From the NCBI RefSeq assembly GCF_030272615.1, contig NC_081413.1, positions 603,386,709-603,448,708 of the forward strand: 62,000 bases of DNA. Reading direction: 5' to 3'. The notes below the pieces were generated by a model. It had not been told where the DNA came from. It worked only from the letters and a program-made list of their open reading frames with translations, and did not search any database. Made by a program: the position numbers and the translations under genes. This document shows positions 1-11,671 of the stretch, one piece after another (the stretch's first letter is position 1; each line of letters begins with the position of its first letter). The stretch is from Cryptomeria japonica (lineage: Eukaryota; Streptophyta; Pinopsida; Cupressales; Cupressaceae).

Positions 1-594
1 TTACTTTGTCTAATATTCATTCTAAAGAATTTATTATAAAAAATTTGATTCAAGATATAGTACATGATCCTTTGAACCTTAAATTTCTTTCAAAGAATAA
101 GGTTCTAAAATGATTTTTGAAATTATATCTTCATCATCACCTCTTTCTTCTACTAAGTCCAACAATGATTTATTCATAGTTTATAGTGATTCATTATAGT
201 AGGATCATACTTCTTGTCTTATAGAGATAAATCCTTCGAATGAGTACATGATAGATCTATCAAGTTTATTTTGTAGGATTGACCTTCTTGTACATTCAGA
301 AGACACCACAAGGGATATCCTCTTCAATGATATTTCCATCACAACTATTTTCTCTTCATCTTTGGTTTGTATTCTACATTAGTTTTTTACATAGTTATGG
401 ATGATCAATTTCTTCATTTAGGCCTAATCCTCCTAATTAGATTGTTGCACCTTTGGATGAATTGATATGGTGATATTTGAAAATGTTTAAAGGATATCAT
501 ACATTCTAATTTTTCTTCCCTCACATTCATTTTGGGAATGAAATATATCTTCCATAAATTTTCACGTTTGTTTATTCATTAGGGGAGAAAATTA
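1..594. other. Unassigned AT-rich sequence
   Basis: No open frame of useful length, no LTR terminus and no primer-binding or polypurine motif were seen on either strand. Short in-frame stretches are broken by many stops. It is either the flank into which the 595 copia fragment inserted or an older decayed element. Confidence 0.5.
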
Positions 595-867
595 TGTTGG
601 CCATTTGGTGGAATTGATTATGTTTTGCATTGATGTTTTGTCATTGATGCCAACACTAGTTTTTCGATGCATTACCGACACCCTTTTGGTCCCAATAGGT
701 TGAGTGGTTTCTGGTTAGCTTGGATCCGACATGATCCTGTAGGCTCCAATATAGTTTGGTGATGGAATTGGCTTGCTCATGATACTCATGCTCATATTTG
801 GTCAGTTGGTTTTGGTTTGGTCATTGGATGCTATCCTTTTTTCTTGGAAGCTTGGTTTTTGGTTCTG
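595..867 (+). mobile_element. Partial copia 5' LTR (A-type), fused to RT
   Basis: Begins with TGTTGGCC and has the TTGTCATTGATGCCAAC motif at 638-654 that marks the start of copia LTRs in this window. It matches, in inverted orientation, the A1 LTR at 48123-48322 and 28728 downwards. Only the first 270 bases or so survive: the sequence passes near 867 directly into RT coding sequence, so the rest of the LTR, primer site, gag, protease and integrase are missing. It is not the same LTR type as the 3' LTR at 2092, which makes this element chimeric or composite. Confidence 0.7.
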
Positions 868-1743
868 AGATGTCTCTGGTTGGAGAGATAAAATTCTTCA
901 TAGGTTTGCAAATTCAACAGATGAAGAATGGTGTCTCTATCACCAAGTCCAAATATGAGAAAGAGGTATTGAAGACATTTGGAATGGGAGACTGTAAACC
1001 AGTTGGGACACCAATGGTTACAAGTTGTAAACTGTCTAAGGAGGATGATTCTGCATCTGTTGATGGAAAGGAGTGCAGGTCTATGATAGGGAGACTACAT
1101 TATGTTGTTCATAGTAGACCGGATATTGCTCATGCAGTTGGATTAGTTGCTAGATTTCAAAAGAACCTGAAGGAAACACACATGGTAGCTACTAAAAGGA
1201 TATTCAAATATTTGAAAGGTACTATTGATTATGGATTATGGTATCCATATGCAAGTAACTTTGATTTGAAAGTCTATACAGATGTAGACTGGGTAGGAAA
1301 TGTTGATGAAATGAAGAGCACAACCAGAGGTCCATTCTTTCTTGGAGGAAGGCTTATATCTTGGAGCAGCAAGAAGCAAAGTTATATATCACAGTCAATT
1401 GCTAAAGCTGAATTTGTTGCAGTGTATATGAATTGTACCTAGGCAATCTGGATGAAACACATTCTTGAAGTTTTCAAGTTGAAGATTACAACTGGTAAGT
1501 ATTTTATGTGATAACACCAATGCAATAAATATTTGAAAGAACCCGGTGTTGCATGCTAGAACCAAGCATATTGAGCTGAAATACCATTTCTTGAGGGAGA
1601 AAGTGCAAAGTAAAGATGTATTACTGGAGCATGTATCTACTAAGGAGAAGCTAGTGGATATCTTTACTAAACCTCTTCCTAAGACCACTTTTGAGTATCT
1701 TAGAGGTCAGATAGGGGTTGTGCCCCTACATGAGGTCAATTGA
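868..1743 (+). pseudogene. Copia RT C-terminus and RNase H (broken)
   Basis: The translation opens with the copia RT thumb motif MSLVGEIKFFIGLQIQQ, continues through GTPM, RSMIGRLHYV, RPDIAHAVG and the connection motif IFKYLKGTIDYGLWY, and enters RNase H with VYTDVDWVG and SKKQSYISQS. A TAG at about 1441 and a frame change near 1510 break it. It resumes at 1546 with TKHIELKYHFLREKV and ends in the typical copia tail VDIFTKPLPKTTFEYLR. The catalytic palm (F/YVDD), integrase, protease and gag are absent. No function is possible. D1, B and A1 show the same domain order. Confidence 0.9.
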
Positions 1744-2091
1744 GCAGATGTGGAAGACATTAGTCCCGAAGCTAATTGAAGATCTTGAAGCAGGATTGGT
1801 GTAGAGTGGAGCTACTCCATAGGGGGAGAAGCTTCATGTAGAACAGTGAAGTATGACACTGCATGTTTTACTTTCACTTTGGCATTATTGTCAAAGGGGG
1901 AGAATGACTGTCTAATTGATAGGGAGAAGAACTATAGCCAATTACCATCTGAAGACATAGAGAATTAGTTGAAGGAGAGTACATGGAAAAATGTAAACCA
2001 GGATTCCTATACCTGTGTATGCGCATTACTCTCAATCATCACATTCAAAGGGTATTGATATTTGTATTGCCATCAATGCCAAAGGGGAGAT
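1744..2091 (+). other. Copia 3' untranslated region with serial purine tracts and PPT
   Basis: Between the RNase H stop and the 3' LTR there are three G-rich purine tracts: AGGGGGAGAA at about 1821, AAAGGGGGAGAA at about 1893 (preceded by TTTGGCATTATTGTC), and the true polypurine tract AAAGGGGAGAT ending at 2091 against the LTR TG. The last would prime plus-strand synthesis in a live copia element. Confidence 0.75.
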
Positions 2092-3476
2092 TGTTGGCAT
2101 TTGCATGAAGATTGCATTGATGAAATATTTTGTTGTCATTGATGTCAATTACAACCGGTAATGGAGTTGTTATGTAACCGATAGTTGAGCTAGTGAAGGA
2201 AACCAATATTACTATTGAAGCAGTGAGATCAACCAGTAACCCTACCTATTTGCATAATAGATGGAGTGTGGTGAATTGGTTGTAATTAACTATGATCAAA
2301 TGGTGATTGGAGATGATTATGCCACATATGCATGATGCACATGATGAGTTTCAAGTTGTTTGGCAAGTAGAGATAATTTTTTTATCTTGGGAATAAGGGA
2401 GTGCATAGCATGAAGAGGAAACCGCATGATGAGTTACAGGATTCGATGAAGTGGTGATCAAGGAGCGGTCAAGGTTATCTTGTACAATGTGTAATGATTG
2501 TTGTGTGATCTAACAGTCATGTTTGAACTGATTTGTTTGTAATCTCTCTGATATCTTAGGTTTGTGATGTGTTAGCAACCTATTATTTTACTTATAAGAT
2601 CAATGAGTTGTTTTTTTGTAGTGTTGGAAATTTTGGTTAAGTGTCAGTGTGATTGATTGGCGAACCAGAAGGAGTATCTGCAGTATGTGTGAAGGTAGAT
2701 AGGATCATGAAAAGGATCTAATCAAGAAAAGTAGTGCTATTTACCAGATCATCAAAACCCTATTGTTCTCTAACAATTACAACAGTTAAATCCCTTAACT
2801 AGGTAAGCTTTAACATTCTTAGAACTTTCAAATCCTCTAGCCAGGTGATCCATTAGCTTGGATTTCAAATCCTCTATCAAGGTTACTCCTAATAGGGTAT
2901 TTCTTTTAATAGGGCATTATAGTCAATCCCTTAATCAGGTGGTCCCTAACAAGATCTGTTCCTAACAAGATAATTTTTGTAAAGCTTCTAACAAGGCTTG
3001 GCTCTTAACAAAGTGAACTTCGGAAGAGTTCAGAATACCTTGGGTTATTAATCCCCACTATATTTTTTCCCATTTGGGTTTTCACGTCAAAAATCATTGT
3101 GTCAAGTGGTGAATGGTTTTTGTGGTTATGATTTGATATGGTTAATTTGTTTAATTGGTAAATCCACTTAGATATGTTAAGATGATTGACAATAATCTGA
3201 AATGTGCTTTTACTATTGTTAGTAAAGAGGTTGGATGTATTGGTTAAATGGTTTGGTAGTTTCATATATGTTATATTGTTATTTTGGTATGCTAGTCAAC
3301 CGGTATACTTGACAGTGCTATTGCAATTTGTAGTTCAGTGTTTGACCCAGTTAGCTTAGAAACTGATTTATGAGTTGGGTTTTGAGTTTAGTGAAAGTTT
3401 AGCTTGTTTTCTATCTACTAATTCACCCCCCACTCTTAGTAGTTGTCTAGATCCTTATTGATTCATCATATCATCA
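2092..3476 (+). mobile_element. Copia 3' LTR
   Basis: Starts TGTTGGCATTTGC directly after the polypurine tract and carries TTGTCATTGATGTCAA at 2133-2149. The C-rich segment typical of these LTR ends (ATTCACCCCCCACTC) lies at about 3421. The end near 3476 is approximate because no CA terminus or target duplication is clear. The next bases belong to a minus-strand copia gag, so the end may be truncated. Confidence 0.75.
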
Positions 3477-3489
3477 ACTTCTAGGATAT

Positions 3490-4170
3490 AATATTTTTGA
3501 ATTTAGTCTCAGATTTATCATGTGATTCTCCAAATTCGCTCAACTCAAATGCAGAAAAATTTTGAACCAACATGTCTCTAGTGATTGTAGTCACACTCTG
3601 GATCTCATCAATAGAAGCTACTTTATGTTTGTAAGCAGTAGGAAATAATCTCAATACTTTAGCACCAATCTCATCTTCTTCAAGAGTTCCACTAACACAT
3701 TTGATGTTCATGACAAGCTCATTCACTTTAGCCATAAAGCATGTTATGTTTTCATTTTCTCCCATCCTTAATGCTTCATACTTCCCTTTCAAACTCTGCA
3801 ACTTAGCTACTTTGACTTGTGTTTCTCCTTCATACAAAGTCTCTAACTTCTTCCAGATCTCATGTACAATCTACAAACCCATTATATTAGTCATCTCCAA
3901 ATCATCCATGGCCCTCAGCAACGCTTCCTTAGCTCTTATGTTATATTCAACATCCTTGATCTCGACAATAGTAAGTGGTCCATTCTAAGGAACATTGTAG
4001 ACATTCTTTGTAATCTTCCAATTCTCATCTCCAAGTCACTTCAGATGAACTTTCATCTGGTTCTTCCACATAGTATAATTTCTTCCATCAAATATATGAA
4101 TCTCCTTCTTGAACACATAAGTTTCTATCCTGGATCTCCTCAAGCGGTCAAGCTTCTTTCAAATGATCTA
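3490..4170 (-). pseudogene. Copia gag, N-terminal part (minus strand)
   Basis: Reading leftward from the primer site at 4171, the translation matches the gag start of copia-B (7196-8137): GPLTIVEIKDVEYNIRAKEA, then HEIWKKLETLYEGETQVKVA and GTLEEDEIGAKVLR, ending with SAFELSEFGESHDKSE. An open stretch of 118 codons (3837-3481) is intact; upstream there are several stops. The zinc knuckle and all of pol are missing because the element stops at about 3490 against the + strand LTR. Gag would form the virus-like particle; this copy is dead. Confidence 0.85.
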
Positions 4171-4182
4171 GCTCTGATACCA
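4171..4182 (-). promoter_or_regulatory. Primer-binding site, initiator tRNA-Met type
   Basis: The reverse complement reads TGGTATCAGAGC, the classic plant copia primer site, two bases from the LTR edge at 4185. It fixes the orientation (minus) and identifies 4185-5424 as a 5' LTR. Confidence 0.9.
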
Positions 4183-4184
4183 AT

Positions 4185-5424
4185 TGTTTGCAACAAAAAT
4201 GAAGGAAAACTAAGAGGGGTGGGGGTGAATCAATGTTCACTGGATTAAACAATTTAAGCACAATCTGAGATCTAATAAATTGCAACAAGAATAAAGATAA
4301 AGACAATAACAACAACACACATAACACCAAGAGTTTGATGTGGAAAACCTAGTTAATGGAAAAACCATGGTGGGAACCTGCCCACAATAAGATGATACTT
4401 TGCAGTAGTATTGTAAATATTACAATAGGGAATGCACATGTATTCAGACATATTTCCTAGCGCTTACTTCTCAAAATACAATGACCCAGAAGGCTCCAAC
4501 CCTCAAGGAAGGTTGACTACCTTACAAAGATACTCGAACTATAATTCAGCAAAGATGAACTGCAAAAATAGCATTTGCTAATGCTTGATGACAGTTCCAG
4601 TTAAGCTCATTTATCTACTCTATAACAATCTCTTTTCAATATACCACATTGAAAGATGAATTCATTTGTTCTCACATACACCACTATCTGATAATGTAGA
4701 CATCACATAGACACACAAATTACATGAATATAACACCTATTTATACATATCATCAGCCTTGACTACAAGGTCGGCCAAACCCTCAACCCTTAATTACAAA
4801 ATTATATCATATAATACATAAATCAACCACCAAATCAATGCAATGTCATATTCAACATGTTATGGACCTAAATCAAATCACCAAACACACATCACCACCC
4901 GAAATATCACCAAGATCAACCAAAACACACTACACCACTAAAAATACCACATAACACGAAGAATATAACCTGATCAACAAAATCACCAATACCGTGCACA
5001 AGGATCAATGAAGATCAACAAAAAAAATAGGACATGATCAAGAAACACCAAAAAACACATTAGAACCATCTGCAATAGCTATACCAACTCCACTTATTCA
5101 AATTTTTATCGATCAACACGCTAACTCTCAAGAACACTCATCAACAACAATTCGGACTAGAAAGATAACTTAAGGAAAAACAAATCATAAACCATTTTAA
5201 ATGTAGATACACATGAACATCCAAAAAATTCTCCCAAATCCACAACCAAAGATATGATCATACTAGAGCATACTGGATCAAATACCAAACTCTGCCAATC
5301 ATAAAATATAGAAGAATAGTCTTCATAGCTCAATCAAATCAATTCTCTATAATCAACAGAACACCAAGCATAGGAATATTTTGACATCAATGACAACATA
5401 TCCTAAGAGCAGAAATATCCAACA
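4185..5424 (-). mobile_element. Copia-B-type 5' LTR (minus strand)
   Basis: On the minus strand it runs from TGTTGGATATTTC (5424) to GCAAACA (4185), with TG...CA ends and 1240 bp. It has the shared motif at 5381-5396, a TATA-like GTATAAATAGG, and the C-rich run ATTCACCCCCACCCC near its 3' end. It aligns by eye through its length with the copia-B 3' LTR (11672-12862), so it belongs to that family. The partner 3' LTR is not in the window. Confidence 0.85.
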
Positions 5425-6953
5425 GCTACCACCATTTTTTTGTGTTTCATTTTACATTCTAGGTGGGAAAGAAAGGAGTCAAAGAAAGAAGTGGATTTTG
5501 AGCACACCTTTAGAAGACAATTCAGCTTGAGTAAGAGTTTCTCTCCTCATATTTCCTAGTTTTTTAGATAAAATAATTAGGTTTTCGGAAAGCTTTTCAA
5601 GGAAAAAGCCCCTAGATAATGTATACGAAGTATTTCCTGTATTGCATCCTACCTTCTATTTGCTTTGTTCCCTATAATATTTGTAAAACCCTAGTTCTCC
5701 TTTTGATACATGAAATGAAGAACAAAGAATCCTCTGGTATAGAAAGTGAATTGGAGAATGTGAGGGATACCGACATGGGAAACTTTAGCCTAAGGGAAGT
5801 GTTGAAAGGCTGCAAAGATGAGACCCTTCACTTGTTCCACAAAAGGTGGTTGATAGTGGATCATTAAGAGTAGGAGATTACCCACTTGCCATTGCATGTC
5901 CAGAATCGAGATATGCATTTGGAACCATCATGCTAACCCTTGTGAGATTAGAGGCCCAAATGGCATTATAATAGAAAAGATTGATCTTGAGACAGTAGCT
6001 AATGTGTTACAAATCCCAAACTAGGAACAATATGTAGACCTATCAATGTAATATCAATAGGAATATTTTAAGAATCATGAAGATTGGTGCCTCACCTAGC
6101 TACCTCAAATATGGTTGGAAGTAGAAATAAAAGGAAAGTCTAAGCTTCCTTCACAAATTAAAATATATCTTTTCAAAAGCAATATTGTCGATGTGATTGT
6201 GTTGTTACATAGGGTAACTGGGAGGCATAGTAAAAAATAGTTTGAAGAATGAATGTGTAGGTTTTTATTGGCAATTTGTTTTGAGGATGTATTTGTGGAT
6301 CGGGAAACCTTGATGACCAATTGGTTAGCTACTCAAAGAGACAGGAATTCAATTTGTACTCCATGTTGTTCTATATACTTATTGGTAGCGAGGCGTAGCT
6401 ATGGATGGCTCAATAGTAGAAGGTAAACCTAGTTATTTCTCCTTCCGCCAGTTGTGGGAAGATGCTAGAATGAGGGAGTTTTCTCATGTTTATGATGCAT
6501 TATTCATGACCGTAATGCAAATAATTGAAGGGTCTCCTGAGAAAAGAATCTTTGCAGAAGTTATTGCTTTGGTAATACAATTTGGTAATTTTTATATTCA
6601 AGTCCATACCTTCACCTATCTAAGGATAGGAAATATGAAAGTGCTCCTTTGAAGATACTTAAGTATGCTTTAGATTATCTCATCTTTCTATAATTGTGTC
6701 GCAAGATGGAAATTGTGGATATCAAATATTCAGCTTTGAAGAAGAGATGGTACTGTTTCATTTTATCTTTGTCGTATTTTTATTACAAAATAAATGAAGT
6801 TGCGAAGAGCGTAGATAAATTGTTGGTTGAGTTTGGTTTTTGTTATATGCCTTTGAGAATTAATTTTGACAACAAGGGTTATGCTTGAGAAAATCTCTAT
6901 GGCTCAACTTTGTACCTTCATATCCCTTAATTGGAATATTTCTAGGAAGACTA
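5425..6953 (+). pseudogene. Decayed coding unit H1, part 1 (unrecognised protein)
   Basis: Coding-like pieces in shifting frames: a 5' leader to about 5711; an N-terminal piece from ATG 5712 (MKNKESSGIESELENV); a middle piece containing IRGPNGIIIEKIDLETVANV and KLPSQIKIYLFKSNIVDVIV; an 83-codon open piece at 6401-6652 ending QVHTFTYLRIGN; and one at 6694-6888. Stops and frameshifts are frequent. I do not recognise a catalytic domain. The pattern recalls uncharacterised multicopy gymnosperm proteins, and the x-I-x-L-x-x-V-x-x-V-L-x-I-P segment is reminiscent of the plant mobile domain; both are low-confidence recollections. It is interrupted at 6953 by copia-B and continues at 12868. Confidence 0.5.
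6949..6953. repeat. Candidate target-site duplication GACTA (left copy)
   Basis: GACTA immediately precedes the copia-B 5' LTR and recurs at 12863-12867 just after its 3' LTR. Removing copia-B plus one copy leaves H1 in a continuous frame across the join. Confidence 0.65.
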
Positions 6954-7195
6954 TGTTGGATATTGTTGATCATTTCTACTACTAGGATATGTTGTTTTCA
7001 TTGATGTCAACATATTCCTATGATTTACTCGGGTGATTGGTGATTGGGATGATCTTATGATCTGGTTTTGCAATTTTGGTGTTTTGCAGAGTTTGATATT
7101 TCCTCTAGTATATTCCAATGTGATCAGATCTTGAGTTGCAATTTTGGGAGATTGTTTGAAATGGTCTTGTGTATCTTCATTTCAGATGGTTCATG
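6954..7195 (+). mobile_element. Copia-B truncated 5' LTR
   Basis: Starts TGTTGGATATTGTTG and follows the copia-B 3' LTR (11672 on) base for base with few changes until about 7195. It then jumps into gag coding sequence. About 950 bp of LTR and the primer site are deleted. The element could not be replicated from this copy. Confidence 0.8.
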
Positions 7196-8137
7196 GGATG
7201 GTAGCTGCAAGTGCTATCTTTAAGATGGACAATATGAGGTTTGATGGAAGTAACTATGCTATATGAAATAACTAGATGGAAGTGCACTTGCAATGTCTTG
7301 GAGAGGATTACAAAAAGATTACAAAGAATGCCTATTTTGCTCCTCCGAATGGACCACTTACTATTGATGAGATCAAGGATGTTGAATATAATATTAGAGA
7401 TAAAGAAGCATTTCTTAGTACCCTGACTAATTCTAATGAAAAATGTAATGGGACTTAAGACCGCACATGAGATCTGGGAGAAGCTTGAAATCATGTATGA
7501 GGGTGATAAACAAGTGAAAGTTGCTAAGTTATAGAGTTTGAAAGGAAAGTATGAGACATTGAAGATGGGAGATGATGACAAATATACACTCTTTCATGGG
7601 TAAGGTGAATGATCTAGTCCTAGGTATCAATGTACTGATGGAACCCTTGAAGAAGATTAAATTGTTGCTAAGGTGTTGAGATCTTTGCCTCCTTCTTATA
7701 AGCATAAGTTTTCTGCTATAGATGAGATCCAGAGTGTGACTATAGTGACAAGAGATATGCTGGTTGGAAATATTGTTTCTTTTGAGTTGAGCGAGTTTGG
7801 AGAATCACATGGAAAGTCTGAACCAAACTTTAGAGAATCAACATCTATATCCGGAAAGAAAAAGTATGATCCTAATGAGTGCGGAATATCTAGATATGAA
7901 AGAGAGAGAAGAGAGATGGAAGAGAAAGAAAAAGAGCATGATGAGATTGAAGCATTGATTTCCTGGAGATTGCCTAAAGGAGCCAGTAAGTATGATGGAA
8001 AATTGCCTTTGAAATGTTTTTCTTGTAATAAGATAGGATATTTTTCTTCTAGATTCCCAAAGAGAATGGCTAAGTATGTCAGGCATGATAATTTTTACAA
8101 GCATGATAAGTATGATAGGCCTTACAAGCCTAACTAG
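7196..8137 (+). pseudogene. Copia-B gag (broken)
   Basis: The gag begins with KMDNMRFDGSNYA, the usual copia gag opening, and proceeds through KITKNAYFAPPNGPLTIDEI, a UBN2/retrotran_gag-like region (TLEED near 7640), SFELSEFGESHGKSE, a basic-acidic stretch RRERREMEEKEKEHDEIEA and the zinc knuckle CFSCNKIGYFSSRF at about 8018. The knuckle pattern C-x2-C-x4-H-x4-C is damaged: Y replaces H and F the last C. Stops lie at 7265, 7457, 7532 and 7657, and frames shift. Confidence 0.88.
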
Positions 8138-8320
8138 AAGTATAGGAATCAGAAGAACTGCTATTATGTTGTTGATGAAGGTGTTACATTTGATGAATCT
8201 AAAGGAGATAAAGTTTTATTTCTTACCATTAAGGAAGATGGACATGTACCTTTTGATTCCACAAGTTGTACTATTGGGGAGAAAGCTTTAGCTACTAGAG
8301 TTGAAGAGAAAGATGAATGG

Positions 8321-8677
8321 GTGATTGACGGTGGTTGTTCACATCATATGACTGGTGACAAAAGAAAATTTGTGAGTAAGGAAAAATATGATGGTAGAAT
8401 AGTTAGATTTGGGGATGACAAAAGCTGTGTGATCCATGGGAGAGGTTCTATTTCTTTTGATGGTAAGCACAATAATAATGATGTCTTGTATGTTGAAGGA
8501 TTGAAGCATAATATTTTGAGTGTTGGACAGATGGTTGATAAAGGTTATGATCTACAATTCAAGAATGGAAAATGCAAGATCCTAAATGCCTATCGTATAG
8601 ACATTGCATTTGGAACTAATATTGAAGGTAACATTTTTCATTTGAATGCTAGTGAGAAAAGTTGTTTGATTGCTTAG
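8321..8677 (+). pseudogene. Copia-B protease region
   Basis: An open stretch of 118 codons. The retropepsin motif is WVIDGGCSHHMTGD, where the usual D-S-G-C is D-G-G-C. It continues with GRGSISFDGKHNNNDVLYV and LKHNILSVGQ, the standard copia protease-to-integrase linker. The protease would cleave the Gag-Pol polyprotein. It ends at a TAG in the integrase zinc-finger lead-in (CLIA then stop at 8675). Confidence 0.85.
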
Positions 8678-9660
8678 ATTGATGAGAGTTGGTTGTGGTA
8701 TAGGAGAATGTGTCATGTGAACTTTGATTCAATTATTCAGATCAGTTCTATACAAGCTCTTAGAGATCTGCCTAAGATTGTTAAGTCTGGTAATCTGGTA
8801 TTTAAAGAATGTCAGTTGGGTAAGAAAACAAGGATTTCTTTCAAGATAAAATAGTATACGTCTGATGGATTGATAGATCTTGTGCATACTGACCTGTGTA
8901 GACCTACAAATGTTAGAAGTGTGTAGGGTGATAAATATTTTATGCAGATAATTAATGATTATTCTAGGATGATGTGGGTTGTCCTTTTGAAGGAGGAATC
9001 AAAAGAATTGGACAAATTCAAAATATTTAGAGCAAAGCTTGAGACTGAGTTTGGGCTGAAGGTGTAATGTCTGAGACCTGATAGAGGTGGAGAATTCTAT
9101 TCCGGTGAGTTGAATTCATTCTGTGAGAAGCATGGAATTAGAAGACAATTATCTACTCCTAGAACCCCTCAGCAGAATGGAGTTGTTGAAAGGAAACACA
9201 AAACTCTCTTGGATGCTGGAAGGACTATGCTAATTAAAGGGAATATTTTGAAGATGTACTAGAAAGAAGATATTAGCACTATTGTTTACACATTCAACAA
9301 AGTTCATATTAAAATTGATACAGGTAAGACTCCTTATGAGCTATGGTTTGGTCATGTTCCTACTATGAGATATTTCAGAGTATTTGGTAAAATGTTATAT
9401 CAAGAGAGATGGGGATATAGGAAATTTTGATGCTAAAAGTGATGAAGCAATTTTCCTGGGCTAGTCAACAAAGAGAAAAGCCTACCAATGCTACAACAAG
9501 AGACAGAGAAGGATAGTGGAAAGTGCAAATGTAAAGGTGGATGAGAACCTCGGGAAAGAGATCAGAACATGTGGATATGATGATGGTCAACATATTGTTT
9601 TGAACCCTATTCAGACTAAAGAGACTAAGTAGACTGATCTAGTAGAAACAGTTAACCCGG
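8678..9660 (+). pseudogene. Copia-B integrase (broken)
   Basis: The remnant contains the HHCC region (RRMCHVN and FKECQLGKK, with one Cys lost), the first catalytic Asp in LVHTDLC, the second in RPDRGGEF, and the Glu in QQNGVVERKHK, followed by KVHIKIDTGKTPYELWFG. So the DDE residues are present, but stops at 8854, 8926, 9067 and 9261, and a frame change near 9390, prevent expression. In a live element this enzyme inserts the cDNA into chromosomes. Confidence 0.88.
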
Positions 9661-9683
9661 ATTTTGCTGCTATTGGTGAAGAA

Positions 9684-10620
9684 GTGCAAGAACCTGAAAA
9701 TAAGAACAATCAGAAGACTTTGAGGTATGTAAGATTGAATCATTCTAAAAATCAGATTATTGGTGATAAGAATAAAGGTGTGATGAATAGAAGAAGGCTA
9801 GATACTAAAGAAGTATGTTTGGTTTCCAAAGTTGAACCTAAAGATGTTGTTGAAGCTTGCAAAGATGAAAATTGGATGAGAGCTATGGAAGAAGAATTAG
9901 ATCAAATTGAAAAGAATAATACTTCGGAGCTTGTGCCTAGACCTAAGGACAAGAATATTATTGATTCTAAATGGGAATTCATAAACAAATTGAATGAAGT
10001 TGGTGAAGTTGTCATAAATAAATAAAGATTTCTATGCAAAGGATATTCATAGAAAGAAGGAATTGATTATGAGGAGATTTTTTCTCCAATGGCCAAACTT
10101 CAAGTTGTTAGATTACTACTTGCATATGCTTCTTATAAAGATTTCAGGGTATATCAAATGGATGTCAAATATGCCTTTTTGAATGGTGATTTTGAGGAAG
10201 AAGTCTACATTGAGCAACCAGATTGATTTTCATTATTATATGATGGAGACATGGTATGTAAACTGAAGAAAGTTCTTTATGGATTGAAGCAATCCCCTAG
10301 AGCCTAGTATGCTAGACTAGATAAGTATTTATTGAAATTGGGATTCAATAAAGGAGCTATTGATAGTAATCTGACTTTAAGATTGAGAATGATAAAATCT
10401 TGATTGTTGAAGACTTTGTTGATGATATTATCTTTGAAGGAGATGATAACTTGAGCATGAAGTTTACTAGTGATATGAAAAAAGAATTTGAGATGTCTAT
10501 GATTGGTGAGATGAAATTTTTCTTAGGTTTGTAGATTTCACAGATTAGAAAAGGTATATTTATATCTAAAACTAAGTATGTGAAGGAATTGCTGAAGACG
10601 TTTGGGTTAGATGACTCCAA
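9684..10620 (+). pseudogene. Copia-B reverse transcriptase (broken)
   Basis: A 113-codon open piece opens with NQKTLRYVRLNHSK and covers AMEEELDQIEKNNTSELVP and SKWEFINKLNEVG. After a TAA at 10022 the frame continues with RVYQMDVKYAFLNGDFEEEV, KVLYGLKQSPRA and the catalytic FVDD at about 10414-10425, then EMSMIGEMKFFLGL. Several further stops (for example 10225, 10305 and 10531) inactivate it. Confidence 0.88.
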
Positions 10621-11366
10621 ACCGGTTGGAACTCCTATGGTGACTGGTTGTAAATTATCTAAGAATGATGAATCTCTAAAAGATAATCAGATTTTATAAA
10701 GATCTATGGTTGATGGACTATTATATCTTACTCAGATTAGACCAGACATTATGCATGTTGTGTGCATGGCTACTAGATATCAAGCTGATCCGAAAGAGAG
10801 TCACGTCACTACTGTGAAGAGGATATTTAGATACCTAAAGGGAATTGTGGATTATGGTTTGTGGTAGTATAGGAATGATGATTTCATGCTATGTGCTTAC
10901 ACTAATGTTTTTTGGGCTGGTGATGTAGATGACCGAAAGAGCACTACCTATGGAGAATTAATTTGGGGAAAGAAATTGGTTTCATGGGCTAGTAAGAAAC
11001 AAGATTCAGTGTCCTTATCTATTGTTGAAGCTAAGTACATTATTGCTGCTAGTAATTGCACTCAAATAGTTTAGATGAAACAAATGTTGAAAGATATCAG
11101 AGTTATCTATGATGAGCCTACTGTCATACTATGATAATTCTAGTGCTATTAACATATCAAAGAATCCAGTGCAATATTCAAAGACTAAGCATATGTCAAT
11201 CAAGTATCATTACTTGAGAGAGAAAGTAAATGAAGAGAAGGTGAAACTGGAGTATGTATCTACAAAGGAACAAATTCATGATATTTTCACTAAGCCTTTT
11301 CCCATAGATACATTTGTTTATTTGAGAGACAAGTTAGGGGTATCTGCCCCTCTTGTTGAGAACTAG
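10621..11366 (+). pseudogene. Copia-B RNase H (broken)
   Basis: After PVGTPMVTG the frame gives DGLLYLTQIRPDIMHVVCMA, IFRYLKGIVDYGLW and the RNase H Asp region CAYTNVFWAGDVDDRKSTT (the D of the usual YxDADWA is N). SIVEAKYI holds the second acidic position. The C-terminal piece at 11109-11366 has YDNSSAINISKNPVQYSKTK and IFTKPFPIDTFVYLRDKLGV. Stops at about 10697, 10866 and 11072 and a frame change near 11100 break it. Confidence 0.88.
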
Positions 11367-11671
11367 ATGCATTGATTTGCATCAATCTGGTGGAATTCAG
11401 ATCCTTATCCTTTTATCTAGATTAATGAGATGGTATTGCTCCTTTGGTGGAGTAGTTTGTTGACTTGGTTGTGTGTTTCACGAGGAGAGAGAATCATGAT
11501 TTGGTTATCTGTTTTGAGATATTTGGCATTTCTATCAAAGGGGGAGAGAGATCATGTGAAAAAGTACTTTATATGTCTTTATCTTAGGGGGAGTTTGCTG
11601 GCGATATCTTCTTTCTTTGTATTGATTGTCTTTCACATTCATATGTTGCCATCAATACCAAAGGGGGAGAT
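11367..11671 (+). other. Copia-B 3' untranslated region and PPT
   Basis: Contains purine tracts AAAGGGGGAGAGAG (about 11537), TTAGGGGGAGTTTG (about 11584) and the terminal AAAGGGGGAGAT against the LTR TG at 11672. The first is preceded by TTTGGCATTTCTATC. The 103-codon open frame over this region is incidental. Confidence 0.75.
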
